DNA from: Episyrphus balteatus | Taxonomy: Eukaryota > Arthropoda > Insecta > Diptera > Syrphidae | Reading direction: 5' to 3' | NCBI RefSeq assembly: GCF_945859705.1 | Contig: NC_079134.1 | Span: forward strand, 161,855,718-161,919,717 | DNA length: 64,000 bases | Shown: positions 20,324-31,935 of the stretch, one piece after another | Position numbering within the stretch: the stretch's first letter is position 1 | How the letters are laid out: every line of letters starts with the position of its first letter | Program-made: the position numbers and the translations under genes | Notes under the pieces: generated by a model | Seen by the model: only the letters and a program-made list of their open reading frames with translations | What the model was told of the DNA's origin: nothing | Databases searched by the model: none

Positions 20324-20578
20324 GTAGTGGGTTAGTGCGATGGACTATATGACGCTAGAGGTCTGGGTTTGATTCCCAGGATTTACACCTAAATATATAA
20401 ATAGATTTTTTTTCAGGGGTACTACCTCTTCCAAGGAGTGAAAAAAAGCATCTCTGTTTAGCCATTTGGACTGAGCGGTAAATTGTAGGTACGTCTCATT
20501 CTTGCAAATTGGCTACACGGACACAAGAATGTTTGAGATTTGTTAGTACATAGTAACACAGAATTAAAAAAAAAAAAA
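20324..20578 (+). mobile_element. Candidate tRNA-derived SINE
   Basis: The head looks like a degenerate tRNA. A TTAGTGCGATGG A-box-like segment is at 20332-20343. GGTTTGATTCC (20366-20376) is a B box inside a perfect T-arm: stem CTGGG/CCCAG around the loop TTTGATT (20363-20379). The acceptor stem does not pair, so this is not a functional tRNA. About 190 bp of unrelated body follows, ending in a 13-base A run (20566-20578). That layout is typical of a polymerase III-transcribed SINE. A lone tRNA pseudogene next to unrelated sequence is the alternative. No clear target duplication was found. Confidence 0.6.
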
Positions 20579-21238
20579 TGGTTAAAAAATTTAACTTGTC
20601 TTTTTTTCAAATTTTTTAGCAATAAAAAATATTTATATTTCAAAAACTGTTGAGTGATATAATAATATATTTGGCCAGGAATTTATATTTTATTGCGAAA
20701 AATTTGAAAAAAAGACAAATGAAATTTTGTAATTAATTTTTTTTTTCCAAATTCTGAGTTTGAGCTTTGATTACCATTTTTTCAAGAACACTTAATTCAG
20801 TTAACTTGATTTAAATTTTACAGATACGAATAAACTTCTCGCTTTGTCTAAATATTGTATGTGTTGCCGTTGTGTTGTAATATTTTTATTTTACGTTTGA
20901 AATCAATTTGGGAGAAAATTGCTTCTACAGCTTAAATTATGAAATCTCGCCCCTCAATCCTGTAAACCTTTTTCTTTAAATGATCTAGAGTTTAAACATT
21001 CTTCTAATATCATTTAATTTATGAAATTTAAAAAAATTGTTTGTAAAAAAAAACAAAATGGCAACACTGCAAATTTTAAACCAAAGAGGTTAAAGTATTT
21101 TTAAGGTTAAAGACGTTAAAAAAAATGAACAAAATCGGAGCTGAAATTAGCTTCAGTTACTCTATTGACACATATGTACATATTAAAACGATAACAATGC
21201 AAAAAGTTCAAAGTTTCTTGATTTTTTTTTTTTTCAAA
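20579..21238. other. AT-rich non-coding DNA
   Basis: No gene or repeat recognised. Confidence 0.5.
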
Positions 21239-21488
21239 ATAATCTTTTTTATCAAAAAACAAAACCGGCTTCCATGGATCAAAACTGGGTTTTATGGTTT
21301 TTCTAATAGTTCCTATGGCTTTAACTGAACGAAATTGAAATGGGACCACATTGCAGCCACCAGCTTTCCAATACAAAAAGAATTATCAAAATTGGTTCAC
21401 TCTGTCCAAAGTTATGAGGTAACAAACATAAAAAAAAAAAAAATACAGACGAATTGAATACCTCCTCCTTTTTGGAAGTCGGTAAAAA
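21239..21488 (-). repeat. Dispersed repeat family B, copy 1
   Basis: On the minus strand this begins TTTTACCGACTTCCAAAAAG and continues as GGAGGAGGTATTCAATTCG. It then carries a GGTCCCATTTC-type block and a CCATGGA block, and ends near TGATAAAAAAGATTATT. The same landmarks in the same order are on the plus strand at 30133-30370. From memory, the opening phrase is common in insect genomes, notably in Lepidoptera, as a high-copy non-coding repeat. I cannot assign a class. Confidence 0.8.
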
Positions 21489-21539
21489 AATCAAATCAAT
21501 TCTACGAAATTGTTTATATTGGGGCATATTCATAGTTGT

Positions 21540-22060
21540 ATGAATCGAAATTTTGTATGGAAAATTTCGGTTCGCATCAGCAGCGTACTAGGCTTAAAGT
21601 TTTAGTTTTTCAGTACGCAGCTCTAGCGAAAAATTGGAGAGTTTTCACTTATTTGTCACTTACTTTTTAATGTCCTGAGCAGTGTTGATGGTTTCTTCAC
21701 TTTTAATTCATTTATTTCTTGCTTTAAAAATTATTTTCTGTTGATTTTTCTTGATTTTAAAATAATTTTGAATTTTTTTATTTTGACTTTGACAGAATAC
21801 TCGATTATATTTTTTCGTTAGCATTTTCGTTGTTGACTTTGGAGACTTGAAAATTTTTCAGCGTACTAGGCTTTAAATTCAGGAAAACGTCCATAGAGGA
21901 AAGAATTTCTTTCTCTATGAAAACGTCCTTGATTTTAAATACATAAAAAAAAAAATAAATTTCAATAAATTTTTTAGTATACCTAGCATAAAGCCAAAAA
22001 CACGAATTTTTTCAGCACCTATAGAGTTGCCTAATCCCTTAACCAACTTATTTGGAATTG
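21540..22060. other. Possible transposon debris with short inverted and direct repeats
   Basis: GCGTACTAGGCTT occurs near 21584 and 21862. A CATAGAGGAAAGAA/TTTCTTTCTCTATG hairpin at about 21892-21920 is bracketed by AAAACGTCC on both sides. These fit an old non-autonomous element, but ends and class are not clear. Confidence 0.3.
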
Positions 22061-22111
22061 CAAGTCCTTAGATAACTGGCCCTTTTAGTTAACGCAAATC
22101 ATCACCTACCG

Positions 22112-22213
22112 TATACGTACATATCGTCGGTCCAAAGGAAAAACTAACTAACTAGATTTCAATAGTAGTTAGTGAGTTTTTCCTATGAACCGACGATCAA
22201 TATATCGTATAAA
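22112..22213. repeat. Roughly 100-nt hairpin
   Basis: The arm ATCGTCGGTCCAAAGGAAAA with the following CTAACTAACTA (22124-22154) pairs with TAGTTAGTGAGTTTTTCCTA and the following TGAACCGACGAT (22167-22198). The loop is short (about 22155-22166), and looser pairing outside extends the stem to about 22112-22213. Mismatches and small bulges give a shape like an insect pre-miRNA. A short foldback MITE would look the same. No transcript evidence is available. Confidence 0.5.
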
Positions 22214-23590
22214 ACCATGTTATAAATATATATATGTAGTTCAGTCAAATTCCTTTCCTTTTTTTTTACAAAATAAGAAGTGCGATACTAATACGAAAGC
22301 AAAAATGACTATGATATTACCGAATCTTCTAACATCAAATAAGAAGGCAATCAAATAAATTTTAAAACAAACCATATTAATTATTACGAATAAAAACACA
22401 CGGTAGACAAATTTAATTATGTGCTCGTTTTGGAACGTATTACAATTCACTCATTTACAACAGCAAAGTGTCTCAACTCAACTCAAACAATTTTGCCTGT
22501 TTAATAGCTTGATACTCACATCTCGTTGCGTTGCTGACTATTTGAGTAATTTCTGAATGTGTTTCATTTGAGTTTAATTTCTTACTTGTGGAACTTATGT
22601 CAACTTATTCGAAAAAATAACAAGAAACTCACAGTTTTTTGGGTTAAATGGTTTAGTTGTTATTTACTAGCGACACATTTTTAACAATATTTCTCATAGG
22701 TTTCGGGTCGATAATATTCTTAGAGCTATTCTAGAATTGAAAAAAAAAGTAACACAGAGGTCGGCCTAAAATCCACTCATTGATTTATCACACTCAGTAT
22801 GTAAATGGTTCCATAAATTTTCAAAGCAAACATAGGTGCCCACGAAGTTCGGCCTGGCCGAATAAATGATTTTCTAGCCTTGGTCTTCCTATAAGCTTAG
22901 CATACAACTTAACATAAAATTTTGTCTGTAACTTTGTTAATCCCGACAACTTTTCCATATCTTCTATACATTTTATTTCGTTTTTTTTTTAACTCTCTGT
23001 TTTTATATTTTTTTGTCGCTAAAATACTAAAGTAAAAACAAACTCAACCATAAAAGTATGTCATCATTTATTTTTTTGCTCAATTAACCTGCTTTGGGAA
23101 CATCCACAATCTACAAAACTATATCTGATTCAAATCTCTTTCAACAATCCCGTCAGCAATTACATATTCGCGGAAAACCTCAAGTCACCAAACCAATTGC
23201 GATTAAATTTTCTCTCCGCTCTCACTATATAAAAATGTCTGATTTTAAATGCCGATAAGATAGTATACAACAAAAACACAAAAAAGACTCTTCAGCTAGA
23301 AAAACATAGGATAAATTAAAGTACCCAACATTAGGAAGACGATTGGATTGGTAGAGAAGATGCAGAGCAATTGTAGATATCTCCACTACGATAAAACGAC
23401 AGATACAATTAACATAGCCAACAGATATTACCAGACTGCAAGATTTCATCTGATTAAAACTGGAAGAAGATCGTTGTCCACAACTGAAAGCAAGGATTTA
23501 GATGCAAGCTACTGTAATTCTCAGGTAGCTCTCGACACATCTCCCGACAACACTCCAACAGCACCACTCTGAGAGAGAAATCTACCAGAC
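22214..23590. other. AT-rich non-coding DNA
   Basis: No gene, RNA or repeat family recognised. Opposing open frames near 23225-23570 have no domain. Confidence 0.5.
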
Positions 23591-25300
23591 ATACATTTTT
23601 CGCGACGACAACTCTACGAGGAAGTATCGCATTGATAGCAATCTATCGTCGTCGTCAGTCGTTGTCGTCTTCGCCAGTTGTTGTTCCCTCAGATCTAAGC
23701 AAAGTTTAAGAGTGTTTAGATTTACGTGACACAAGACTTGATGTATAACGTGTCGGATATGGAGCTCCTTTGCCAGTAGCTAGCATCTGTCGGTCGCCGG
23801 TTTCTTGCCGCACACAGCACAAAAAGGGATTTTTTTTCTGTGGCACAAACTTTTTCCATGTCAAAAATTGGAGCAGACATTATATATTGCTCCCCGCAGA
23901 GACACAGAGCCCAGCCCGGCTGCAGTGTGTGCGGTTGATCCACATCTCAAGTTGCCGCACCGCCGCCGCCGCACAATGGGGAGCAATTCATCGGAAAAAG
24001 TGTCCCTTTGAAAGCTATATAGAGTGGCGATAAACTGACTTTATAGTTTGTAGGCGTACAAAGCAACGCCAATAATTGGCAATTACGAAGCAATCAACTG
24101 GATTGCCTCCAGGTGTGCTTTGTGGAACGTGACAATACGGAAACGGACAGGGACACACACCCAGTTTATGTTTTTTCTCTATATTTATTGAGATCAGATC
24201 AGGGAGGGAGGCTTTAACCATATTTGTGGACCGATGAGAGAGATAAATTCCATAATAAAGTTATTACAAGATTCTCGATTTCTTATGTACCAAGGAGGAA
24301 CGAGTTCCACATCTGGAGGTGGTCGCTAGTTATTAAAATCCAGGCAGGAGGTCTATACTTCCAGGCCCGCAAAAAAACAAAAAAAAAAACTCCAATCGTT
24401 TTATTATGTGCCATGATGTTCGCCTTTCCCGCTTGTCAAGGATTAATGATATCGGTTGTGGTCCGATCGTATACTGCACACGATCGCACAATCAACAGAA
24501 TGGTCATAACTTATGGACTGCTTACATCACCGGAGGACAATTGGAACGCTGTTGCTGTGTCCGGCTCCAAAACACTTACCGCACATAATGAATGGTTTTT
24601 TGGTTGGATTTTAAATTAAATTCCCACCAAGACCCTGAGGTTATTTAAGAGAGACCCTCGCGATCGTATAGATCGATTGATTTTGGTTGAAAAGACAGGG
24701 GTATTAAATCGGAATTATTGTCCAATTATTAAGTGTTGATGGAATTCGAAGAGATTGCGCTGCTTAATTGTTTTATTTTAGAGGCAACCACCGCCGCGCC
24801 AATTGGCAATTATACATTTAATCAACACCTTCCATTTAGGGGTTTGTTTGAGTAAATGCTAAAATTCCATTCACCTAAATCGATTGGAATCCATTTTTCT
24901 TCGACGATATCAATCCAATAAACATTTTTCAAACATTTTCAATCAAAAATAGAAACAATCTATGACAATTGGCATTGTCCATGGTCGGTCACAGAGAGAC
25001 GGCAGGCATAACAGGCAGTGAGTAACAAGAGGCTTAAAGTCATTGCCGCCTGCACGCATTATACTTCGGAAAAAGGTTGTTCTATTAAATGGCATTTGAC
25101 AGGCGCTTTGTGCGCCACCGTGTGGATAATGATACAATGAACGTTGCCGCCACCACCGCAACAAGAAATAAAGACTGTCAGAATGGTGGATTTTATGCAC
25201 ACGTGCAGATGACAGGACTGCTTATAAGCGGGTGGATATAAGCTTGTTAGGGTGTCATGCCATTTTGTCAAATATAGATATGAGCAATTTGTTGGATTAG
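23591..25300. other. Mixed-composition non-coding block
   Basis: Clearly less AT-rich than its flanks, with CGCCGCC and GTCGTCGT words (about 23645-23670 and 23956-23972). Many short frames overlap on both strands, the longest being 131 codons, and none has a recognisable domain or splice-compatible pattern. It could contain host regulatory DNA or an untranslated exon. I cannot support a gene. Confidence 0.4.
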
Positions 25301-25862
25301 ATAAATTTAAATGTACTTTGTGAATGGTTAACGATTTATGATTAATGAAATGGATAATCCGAAGTTAATTTATGCAAATTTGTTAGCGGTTAGTCTTTGT
25401 TAGAAATTAAAAAAAAAAATCGTTAAAGTTTTTTTTTTTTAAGTAGGCTTTATAAAATGTATTACTTGCATTTTCTAGTTATGTAACATTTTTCTAATTT
25501 CGTCAAATCTAAAATATTTGGCTGCAATAAAATGAAACCTGAACATTTCGTTCAAGACGGTAGTATTTTTTTCTTTATAGTTTTTTTTACTATTTAAAGA
25601 GTGGTTTTGATGATCTTGCCCTCAGTCGAGAATTTTCAAAACGAAATTTCTACAAAATTTAATAATATTAGAAACATCACAAAATTGTTCATTTCAACGT
25701 TTTAACATTGTCAATGGTAAAGTTTTACAATAAGTAGCACGAAGGTGAATTCGTGAAATTTTTTCGCAAAATTCACAATTTGAAGAGTGATTCTGCATCT
25801 TTAAGCATTCTATCATTTTTTTTCAAGGTAGTTAAGACAATGAAGACTTGCTGACTTTTTTC
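25301..25862. other. AT-rich non-coding DNA
   Basis: T-rich and A-rich runs only; nothing recognised. Confidence 0.5.
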
Positions 25863-26330
25863 CTTTTTGTTTTTGTTACGGAACCTTGAATAACCCTGCT
25901 TCCAAATGCATTCAAAAATTTTAACTCAGCTGCATCAGTTTTAAAGCAAATATTACTTTTTTACCCAACTAAGTACTAAACAAATTTACATGACTCTAAT
26001 TCAATGAACCGTAGTGTAAAAAAATGCACTACGATGTTTCGGCAAGTTACCTTAAAAGTTGGTGTGTTCAATTCTCTTTTCAAAATGGTATATAACATTG
26101 TTGAGAATATTCCATAAATAACCGAGATAAATTTTTTTTTCTTAAGAAATCCGACATTTTTATTAGGTAATTTTTCCCAATTATTTAAGTTTTTGTATTC
26201 TGAAAGGTTCTGAAAGGGCTTGGGAAAAAAGTAATATTTGCTTTAAAACTGATGCAGCATGCAGCTGAGTTAAAATTTTTGAATGCATTTGGAAGCAGGG
26301 TTATTCGAGATTCCGTAACAAAAGAAAAAA
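25863..26330. repeat. Inverted repeat with ~110-bp arms and ~240-bp loop
   Basis: The left arm, about 25863-25975, is the reverse complement of the right arm, about 26216-26330. Shared blocks are GTTACGGAA, GCTTCCAAATGCATTC, AAAATTTTAACTCAGCTGCA and TAAAGCAAATATTAC. The right arm has a 6-bp insertion (GCATGC) in GATGCAGCATGCAGC relative to the left. The arms are about 90% or more identical by eye. It looks like a foldback-type element. The phrase TTTTGGGACACCATGTATGC lies downstream at 26459. Confidence 0.75.
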
Positions 26331-26777
26331 ATGAGAAAAATTAAGATTTTTTTTCGAATTCCCATAACTCACAAAATATATGGCTGCGATTTTTTAAAAT
26401 TATTTTTCTGATAACTGTCACCACCTACCCTATCTACCGTTTTCGTTTCGACGTTGACTTTTGGGACACCATGTATGCATGGATATTTTGATGTTTTTTT
26501 AAACAAATTCCACTGTTGTATAGTGAATAACTATCACAAAAAAAACTTTAAAAAAGTATCTTTTTCGAGTACGTTTTGTAGGGCTTGTTAAACATACGAA
26601 AACGTCATATATTGAATACCCCCAAAAATTTGAATTTAGTTGAAAAATTTAAAAGAATGCATTTAACAGATTTGGTTTGAAAAAAAGATTATTTTTAATG
26701 CAAATTTTCTTCAATTGCAATCAAAATTTTTTTAATGCAAAATATTTTTGGTTGCAATACAAATTAATGGATTTTAG
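26331..26777. other. AT-rich non-coding DNA between repeats
   Basis: Contains the TTTTGGGACACC phrase (26459) related to 7420. Nothing else is recognised. Confidence 0.45.
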
Positions 26778-27025
26778 GGCAAGTATTGGTTTCGTGTCGA
26801 AAAAAAAAATTGAGGCTTTAATCAAAACCAACATTACGATGATGGAGAACTCCGAAAAAGTGGGTCTCGCAATTCCGTCTAGGTAAATGTCGGCTCTTCC
26901 CCTACATCAACCAAAATTCTTTAAACTTTATATAGAGGCAGCTGTTGTTATGTACAAGTTAACTAACATAAAAGAGCTTTGGACTGCAAGAGCAAGTACG
27001 TGAGACCCAGTCGTGCATTTAATTT
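26778..27025 (+). repeat. Dispersed repeat family A, copy 2 (internally deleted)
   Basis: It begins GGCAAGTATTGGTTTCGTGT and ends around CAGTCGTGCATTT, and matches the reverse complement of the copy at 61.2-63.0 kb. The segment between TTCCGTCT (26880) and ATGTCGGCTC (26887), which is about 340 bp in the other copy and includes its 8-bp tandem array, is absent here. The word AGAGGCAGC at 26934-26942 is the uninterrupted version of the site that carries a transposon in the 61-kb copy. Confidence 0.85.
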
Positions 27026-30000
27026 TTTATTAATTTCAATAATTTTTTTTTTTAATTTATAATGGAAAGCAAATTCATTAAAGAGAAAATGATTTATTAC
27101 AACTCCGCGCATAAAACACATTTTTTTAAGAATCATTTTTGTTAGTGTGGCGTATAAACGTGCGCCGTTAACGTCATGGATTTTAGAAAATTTTAAAAGC
27201 TATATTTTTGTTTCAATACACTTAGTATATGTTAAAAATTTAGCCATTTGCAAGAAATCGTTTAAATAACTGTCAAAACAATTATATTAAAAGTACTTAT
27301 CGCATTTTTTAGCGCAGAAAATGAAAATTCGCGTTTAATTTTCAAAATTAATAGTAATTTTTGGTAAATTTTAGTGATTTTGTTTTTTTTTTTTTTCAAA
27401 AACGGATGATTTTAATTAAACTTTTTGTTTGTTACAAATAAGATCAAAATATTTGAAAAAAATATTGATAAAATTTTCAGTGGATTTTTAAACAAATATG
27501 TATGATCTCGTATTTCAAATCTTTTTTTTTTTTTTGAAAAATCAATTTTTAAATTACAGATTGATGAATTTTTTCGAAATTTAATTTTTAAGTGTTCGTT
27601 AATATTTTCTTAAAAATGGCATATATACCAACTTTTTTTTTTGAAAATTGTCGAAAATTTTTAATGTAGGTATTAAAAATTATTTTAAAAAACGGCTTTA
27701 ACGATTTCCAAAGTTTTTTTTTTCAAAAAATTCCCTTTTTCGATTTGATTTGAATTATTTAACAAGAACATGTAAGAAGTTACAATAGTGAATCACCTTT
27801 TATAAAACCGGGTTCAACAATTTTTTTTTCAAATTTTTATCAAACCGATTTAAAACTTATATTGCCTTAGGTACTTAATTATAATTCTTTGTCACTCAAT
27901 CTCATTTTTCTTGGATGTACGTGTAAATCTATCTTCCAAAACAAGTTTTATGTAAAAATAAAATTTTTGTATTTTGTGTTTTTTATGTTACCAATATAAA
28001 TTTCAAAAACGAAGCTTTATTTAAGTTATACCTACATACATAAATGCATATTTGAAAGTTTATATCCAGAAAAAGAAGAAAATAAGAATGTACGTCCAAC
28101 ATTAATATTTAAGTTTCGTTTTAGCAATTATAGGATCAGTAGCTGAAAGTAAATAATTATTAAGCATACAAACAACTTAATATACTGCCAAATGTTTACG
28201 AAGCAAATAAAAATGTTTAACACCCATAACCTTAACAAACAATCATAAATCAAATACATACTTAAAAGCTATGTTTAAAGTATAATAGCAGTAATTTAAC
28301 AACTGCACTTCTTCAAGCTAATAAAATTGATTGCAATTTCACCAAGACAAGTATACAAAACTTCATACAGTCATGTAGCCCCCTGAGCAAGACTAGTGCC
28401 AGTGTTAAACCTAAAACTGAAAATTGACGTTCACTTTGCCAAACTATATACTACTACAAATGTTTCAAGCCTAATTTCAAGCACTCAAGATCATTATACT
28501 AGAGGCCTTTGGTGTGCCAAAGTGGGGCTAACAAAATGCCTGAGGAGGCGTGATTTCAGCAAACTAAAAATAAAATAAAAAAAAAAAAAGAGTTATGAGT
28601 GTGATCCGAGCCTTTTGATAATTGCGTGCTTTTTTGGATGATGTATTTTTTTTTTTTTCTATGCGGATGCTTTTTTTTTCATTTTATTTAAAAGTTTCAT
28701 TGCAACAAGTTTTGAATAACTGCTAACAGCCACAAACAAAAAATCTAGGTCGATCAAATCAAATTGCACCGAAAGACATAAATATTCATTTTTCTTAAAA
28801 TTTATGACAAACATTCTCGGTACAGAGCAATTCCTTTGTTGGCATTTTTACTATGTGTGTTGTGTTTGTGTACTACCTATATGCATCCAGCATCACGCAT
28901 GCGCAAGCCCACACTTTAAAGATACATAAATGCACATTTCGAGGCAATGCAGCATCGGTGAGTTATATGCGTTATGGAGTAATCTAATGGATTGTATGCG
29001 TCATATCTTGCGGTTATATTTATGATTGCTAAGCCTAAGTTTGAGATAGAGAAGTGTTTTTGGTCAGATATTGAATAAGTTCAATCTACAAATGGTTTGG
29101 AAAAAAAAAAGATTAAATTCAAATTTGTATGAGTTACATAATCGCAGTTGAAAGGTGGTACTTTTTTCTTGTAATGTTATGCCGCTGTCAAAAGTTTGAA
29201 TTGAAAAAGATTTATTGTGAAATGGAATTTCATCAACGCGAAAATATTTTAATGGTTGAGTATGTACGAGTAATTCTTTTCAAAGGTGGGTACTTTCTAA
29301 CATTATTAATTTTTGTTAACAAGTTCAATCATTTAATTGATTGAACTGTTCTGTAAGTTTATATTTTTTATAACAAGGACCTTAAATTGTCCTTATAGCA
29401 AATGGTAACCCCATACCAAAAATGAGATAAAAAAAATATCGCCCAAGGTCTTTTTATACAAAATAATTTTTAATCGAAGTTCATATTTAATCTTTGGCTA
29501 AAAATACTTTTTATTGTTATGGTTTGTAATTTATTCAATTCTTTTTATTAATAAAGAGTTAAAAAAATCAGTGTTAGAACAAGTTACTAAACGTGCCTTA
29601 ATAAAAAGATGAAAAGAATTTAAAGTAAATGGATGGCTTAAGAAATATAAAGCAAAACAAAGAAATCACTTTTTTTATCGACCACCCGTTGAGATTTTTA
29701 AATTAAAGTAATAGATTTTAGAAGTATCTTACGATTTTATCTTAATGTTGTCAATTTTCATATTATTGAAAAAGATTTTTCTTTATTATTTTATGTATTA
29801 TATTCATTCTAAAACCTTAAGAAAATATTGCTTATATTAAAAAAAAAATTGCAACAAAGAAAATAAATCTATGAAAATAGTCATCGATGTCATAAGCTGC
29901 AAATAAATTTAAATTTTGGTTAGCATTAATTGAGATTAAATTTATATTTATCGATAACAATTATTTTTTATTAAAATTGTTACGAAATACAACTTTGTTG

Positions 30001-30132
30001 CCTTCTATATTTTTTTACTGTCAAACTTTTAATATAAAATATTTTAAATTTAAAGCTGAATATTTATTACTTGCATGCCTTGTCTCTGTGACCCACAGAA
30101 GTCGAATTTTAGTGATTAACATAGCCAATCCT
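27026..30132. other. AT-rich non-coding DNA
   Basis: Long T and A runs. A further diverged CGGCTTTAACGATTT phrase at about 27692-27706 hints at another family A fragment. An NRF-1-like half site GCATGCGCAAG is at about 28897. The open frames of 60-73 codons have no domain. No gene was supported. Confidence 0.5.
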
Positions 30133-30370
30133 TTTTACCGACTTCCAAAAAGGAGGAGGTATTCAATTCGTCTGTATTTTTTTTGTTGTGTTTGTTAACT
30201 CATAACTTTTGACTGAGTGAACGAATTTTGATAATTGATAATTTTGTATTAATTAGCTGGTGGTCCCATTTTAATTTCGTTCAGTTTTAGCCATGGGAAC
30301 TATAAGAAAAACCATAAAACCCTGTTTTGATCCATGGAAGTCATTTTGTTTTTTGATAAAAAAGATTATT
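30133..30370 (+). repeat. Dispersed repeat family B, copy 2
   Basis: A plus-strand copy of the family also found inverted at 21239-21488. It begins TTTTACCGACTTCCAAAAAG and ends near TGATAAAAAAGATTATT. The two copies differ by scattered substitutions and small indels. Confidence 0.8.
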
Positions 30371-30990
30371 TGAAGTCAATTTCAATTTGTGACTTCTGAT
30401 TTGGATTTAATAAAAACGAAAAATATTTTTTTTGGATTACACATAAAACAGAATTCTATATTGAAAATTAGTTTCTGAGACCTAATAGAGAAAATAGTGA
30501 TGAATAAAGCTCAAAAACTAGATGTTATAGAATAAGGCTGTAAATATTTTTGAGTTCAGCACACTAAAGTCAGTTAACTTTTTTTTCATTTTTGCCCACA
30601 ATGCTATTATTAATTTTCATTTTAACAAAATTGAATTTAAAAATTGATGCTTTGAATTCATTTTTAAACCTTTCACATAAAATGTTGCAAAATTTAATTT
30701 GAATAAATTTGATTTTACACTTTTCCATACAATCAGTAGTAATTAAAAATAACGTGTTTTTTTTCAAAGATCTACTGTATTTCTTGCCCTTAGTAGATAG
30801 TTTTTTGGTGCAAAAGCATTTATAAAGTTTAAATATAAATCAAAAATATAATTTTGAGAACAAAAATAATTTTTGGATTTTCTAAAAAAAAAATTGAAAG
30901 TTTTGTTTGAAGAATTAAATTTTCTAAAACGAGACATTGAGTTTTTTTTTCTAATTTGGATTTTAGTACAGTCAGTACTATGAAATATTA
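30371..30990. other. AT-rich non-coding DNA
   Basis: Nothing recognised. Confidence 0.5.
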
Positions 30991-30999
30991 AAATCGTAC

Positions 31000-31935
31000 A
31001 TCTCAGACCTCAGAGAAATTGAAGAAAATAGAAGCCGGTGTACCACAAGGAAGTGTCCTAGGTCCAACCCTGTATTTACTATACACAATGGATATCCCAG
31101 TTGGTAATCACACCATAATGGCTACTTTTGCAGATGATACCGCAATTTTGGTACCCGTCAAATGTGTCTCTAAGGCAGCAGTAAAACTACAAAATGCCGT
31201 CGACACAGCCAGAGATTGGACCGAAAAAAAAAATAATATTCCAATATTCATTAATAATCAAGCTGTACCGCCAATACTGCCAAATACCTTGGAATGACTT
31301 TAGATGCAAAGCTTAAGTGGAAAGAGCACATCAAAAAGAAAAGAGAAGAACTAAACTTGAAATATAGAAAAATGTACTGGTTACTTGGTAACAACTCTGT
31401 TTTATCAACCCAAAACAAAATATTGCTGTATAATCAAGTACTAAAGCCTGTTTGGACCTATGGTATCCAATTATGGGGCTGTACAAAGAAAACAAATACC
31501 GAAATTATCCAAAAATTCCAAAACAAAGTCCTTCGTGGAATAGTTAATGCACCTTGGTACATAAGAAATAGCGATCTACATCGTGACTTACAAATAGAAA
31601 CGGTTACAGAAGTTGTTAAAAAATACGCTGTATCGCATAATCAGACACTGCAAGGTCATACCAATGGTGTCCGTCTTGAATACAAGAAACCATGTTCGGA
31701 GATTAAGAAGAACCAAGCCTCATGAGCTTATGGTCTAAAAAAACATGGGAAAGTATTAAAAGTTTAATCTTCCCCCAAAGTGATTTTACAAAGTTAAGAA
31801 AGAAAAATCTGATGTCGATCTCTCAAGATTGGTCCTGATAAAGAGGTGGTTTTAGTGGTTAAGAGTCCCACACTACTTGGTGTCGAAAACTGCCAAGTGT
31901 CTTTTGAAGATTTCCTCCTGTCAAAAAAAAAAAAA
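31000..31935 (+). mobile_element. 5'-truncated jockey-like LINE with poly(A) tail
   Basis: Only the 3' part of a non-LTR retrotransposon is present: the later reverse-transcriptase motifs in two frames, then about 200 bp of 3' region ending in a 13-base A run (31923-31935). 5' truncation and a poly(A) tail are the usual result of incomplete target-primed reverse transcription. Exact left end and target duplication were not fixed. Confidence 0.8.
31019..31725 (+). pseudogene. Reverse transcriptase fragment, jockey-like
   Basis: The first frame (31019-31297) carries the motif AGVPQGSVLGP and the catalytic box FADDT (the DD pair). The second frame (31294-31725) starts with TLDAKLKWKEHI and runs through YGIQLWG to the C-terminal thumb region. 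In the family the two parts are one frame with more residues between WTEKK and the YLGMTLD region. Here the join is shifted and shortened after an A run at about 31227, so the gene is broken. The endonuclease and early RT motifs are absent. It is a dead fragment. Confidence 0.85.

Noticed and set aside
20324..20400. A functional tRNA gene
   Set aside because: The T-arm is perfect but the acceptor stem does not pair and the anticodon arm is not convincing, so a SINE head or pseudogene fits better.
24224..24619. A 131-codon frame
   Set aside because: No recognisable domain, a competing frame in the same stretch, and an A-rich run in the middle. I could not support it as an exon.
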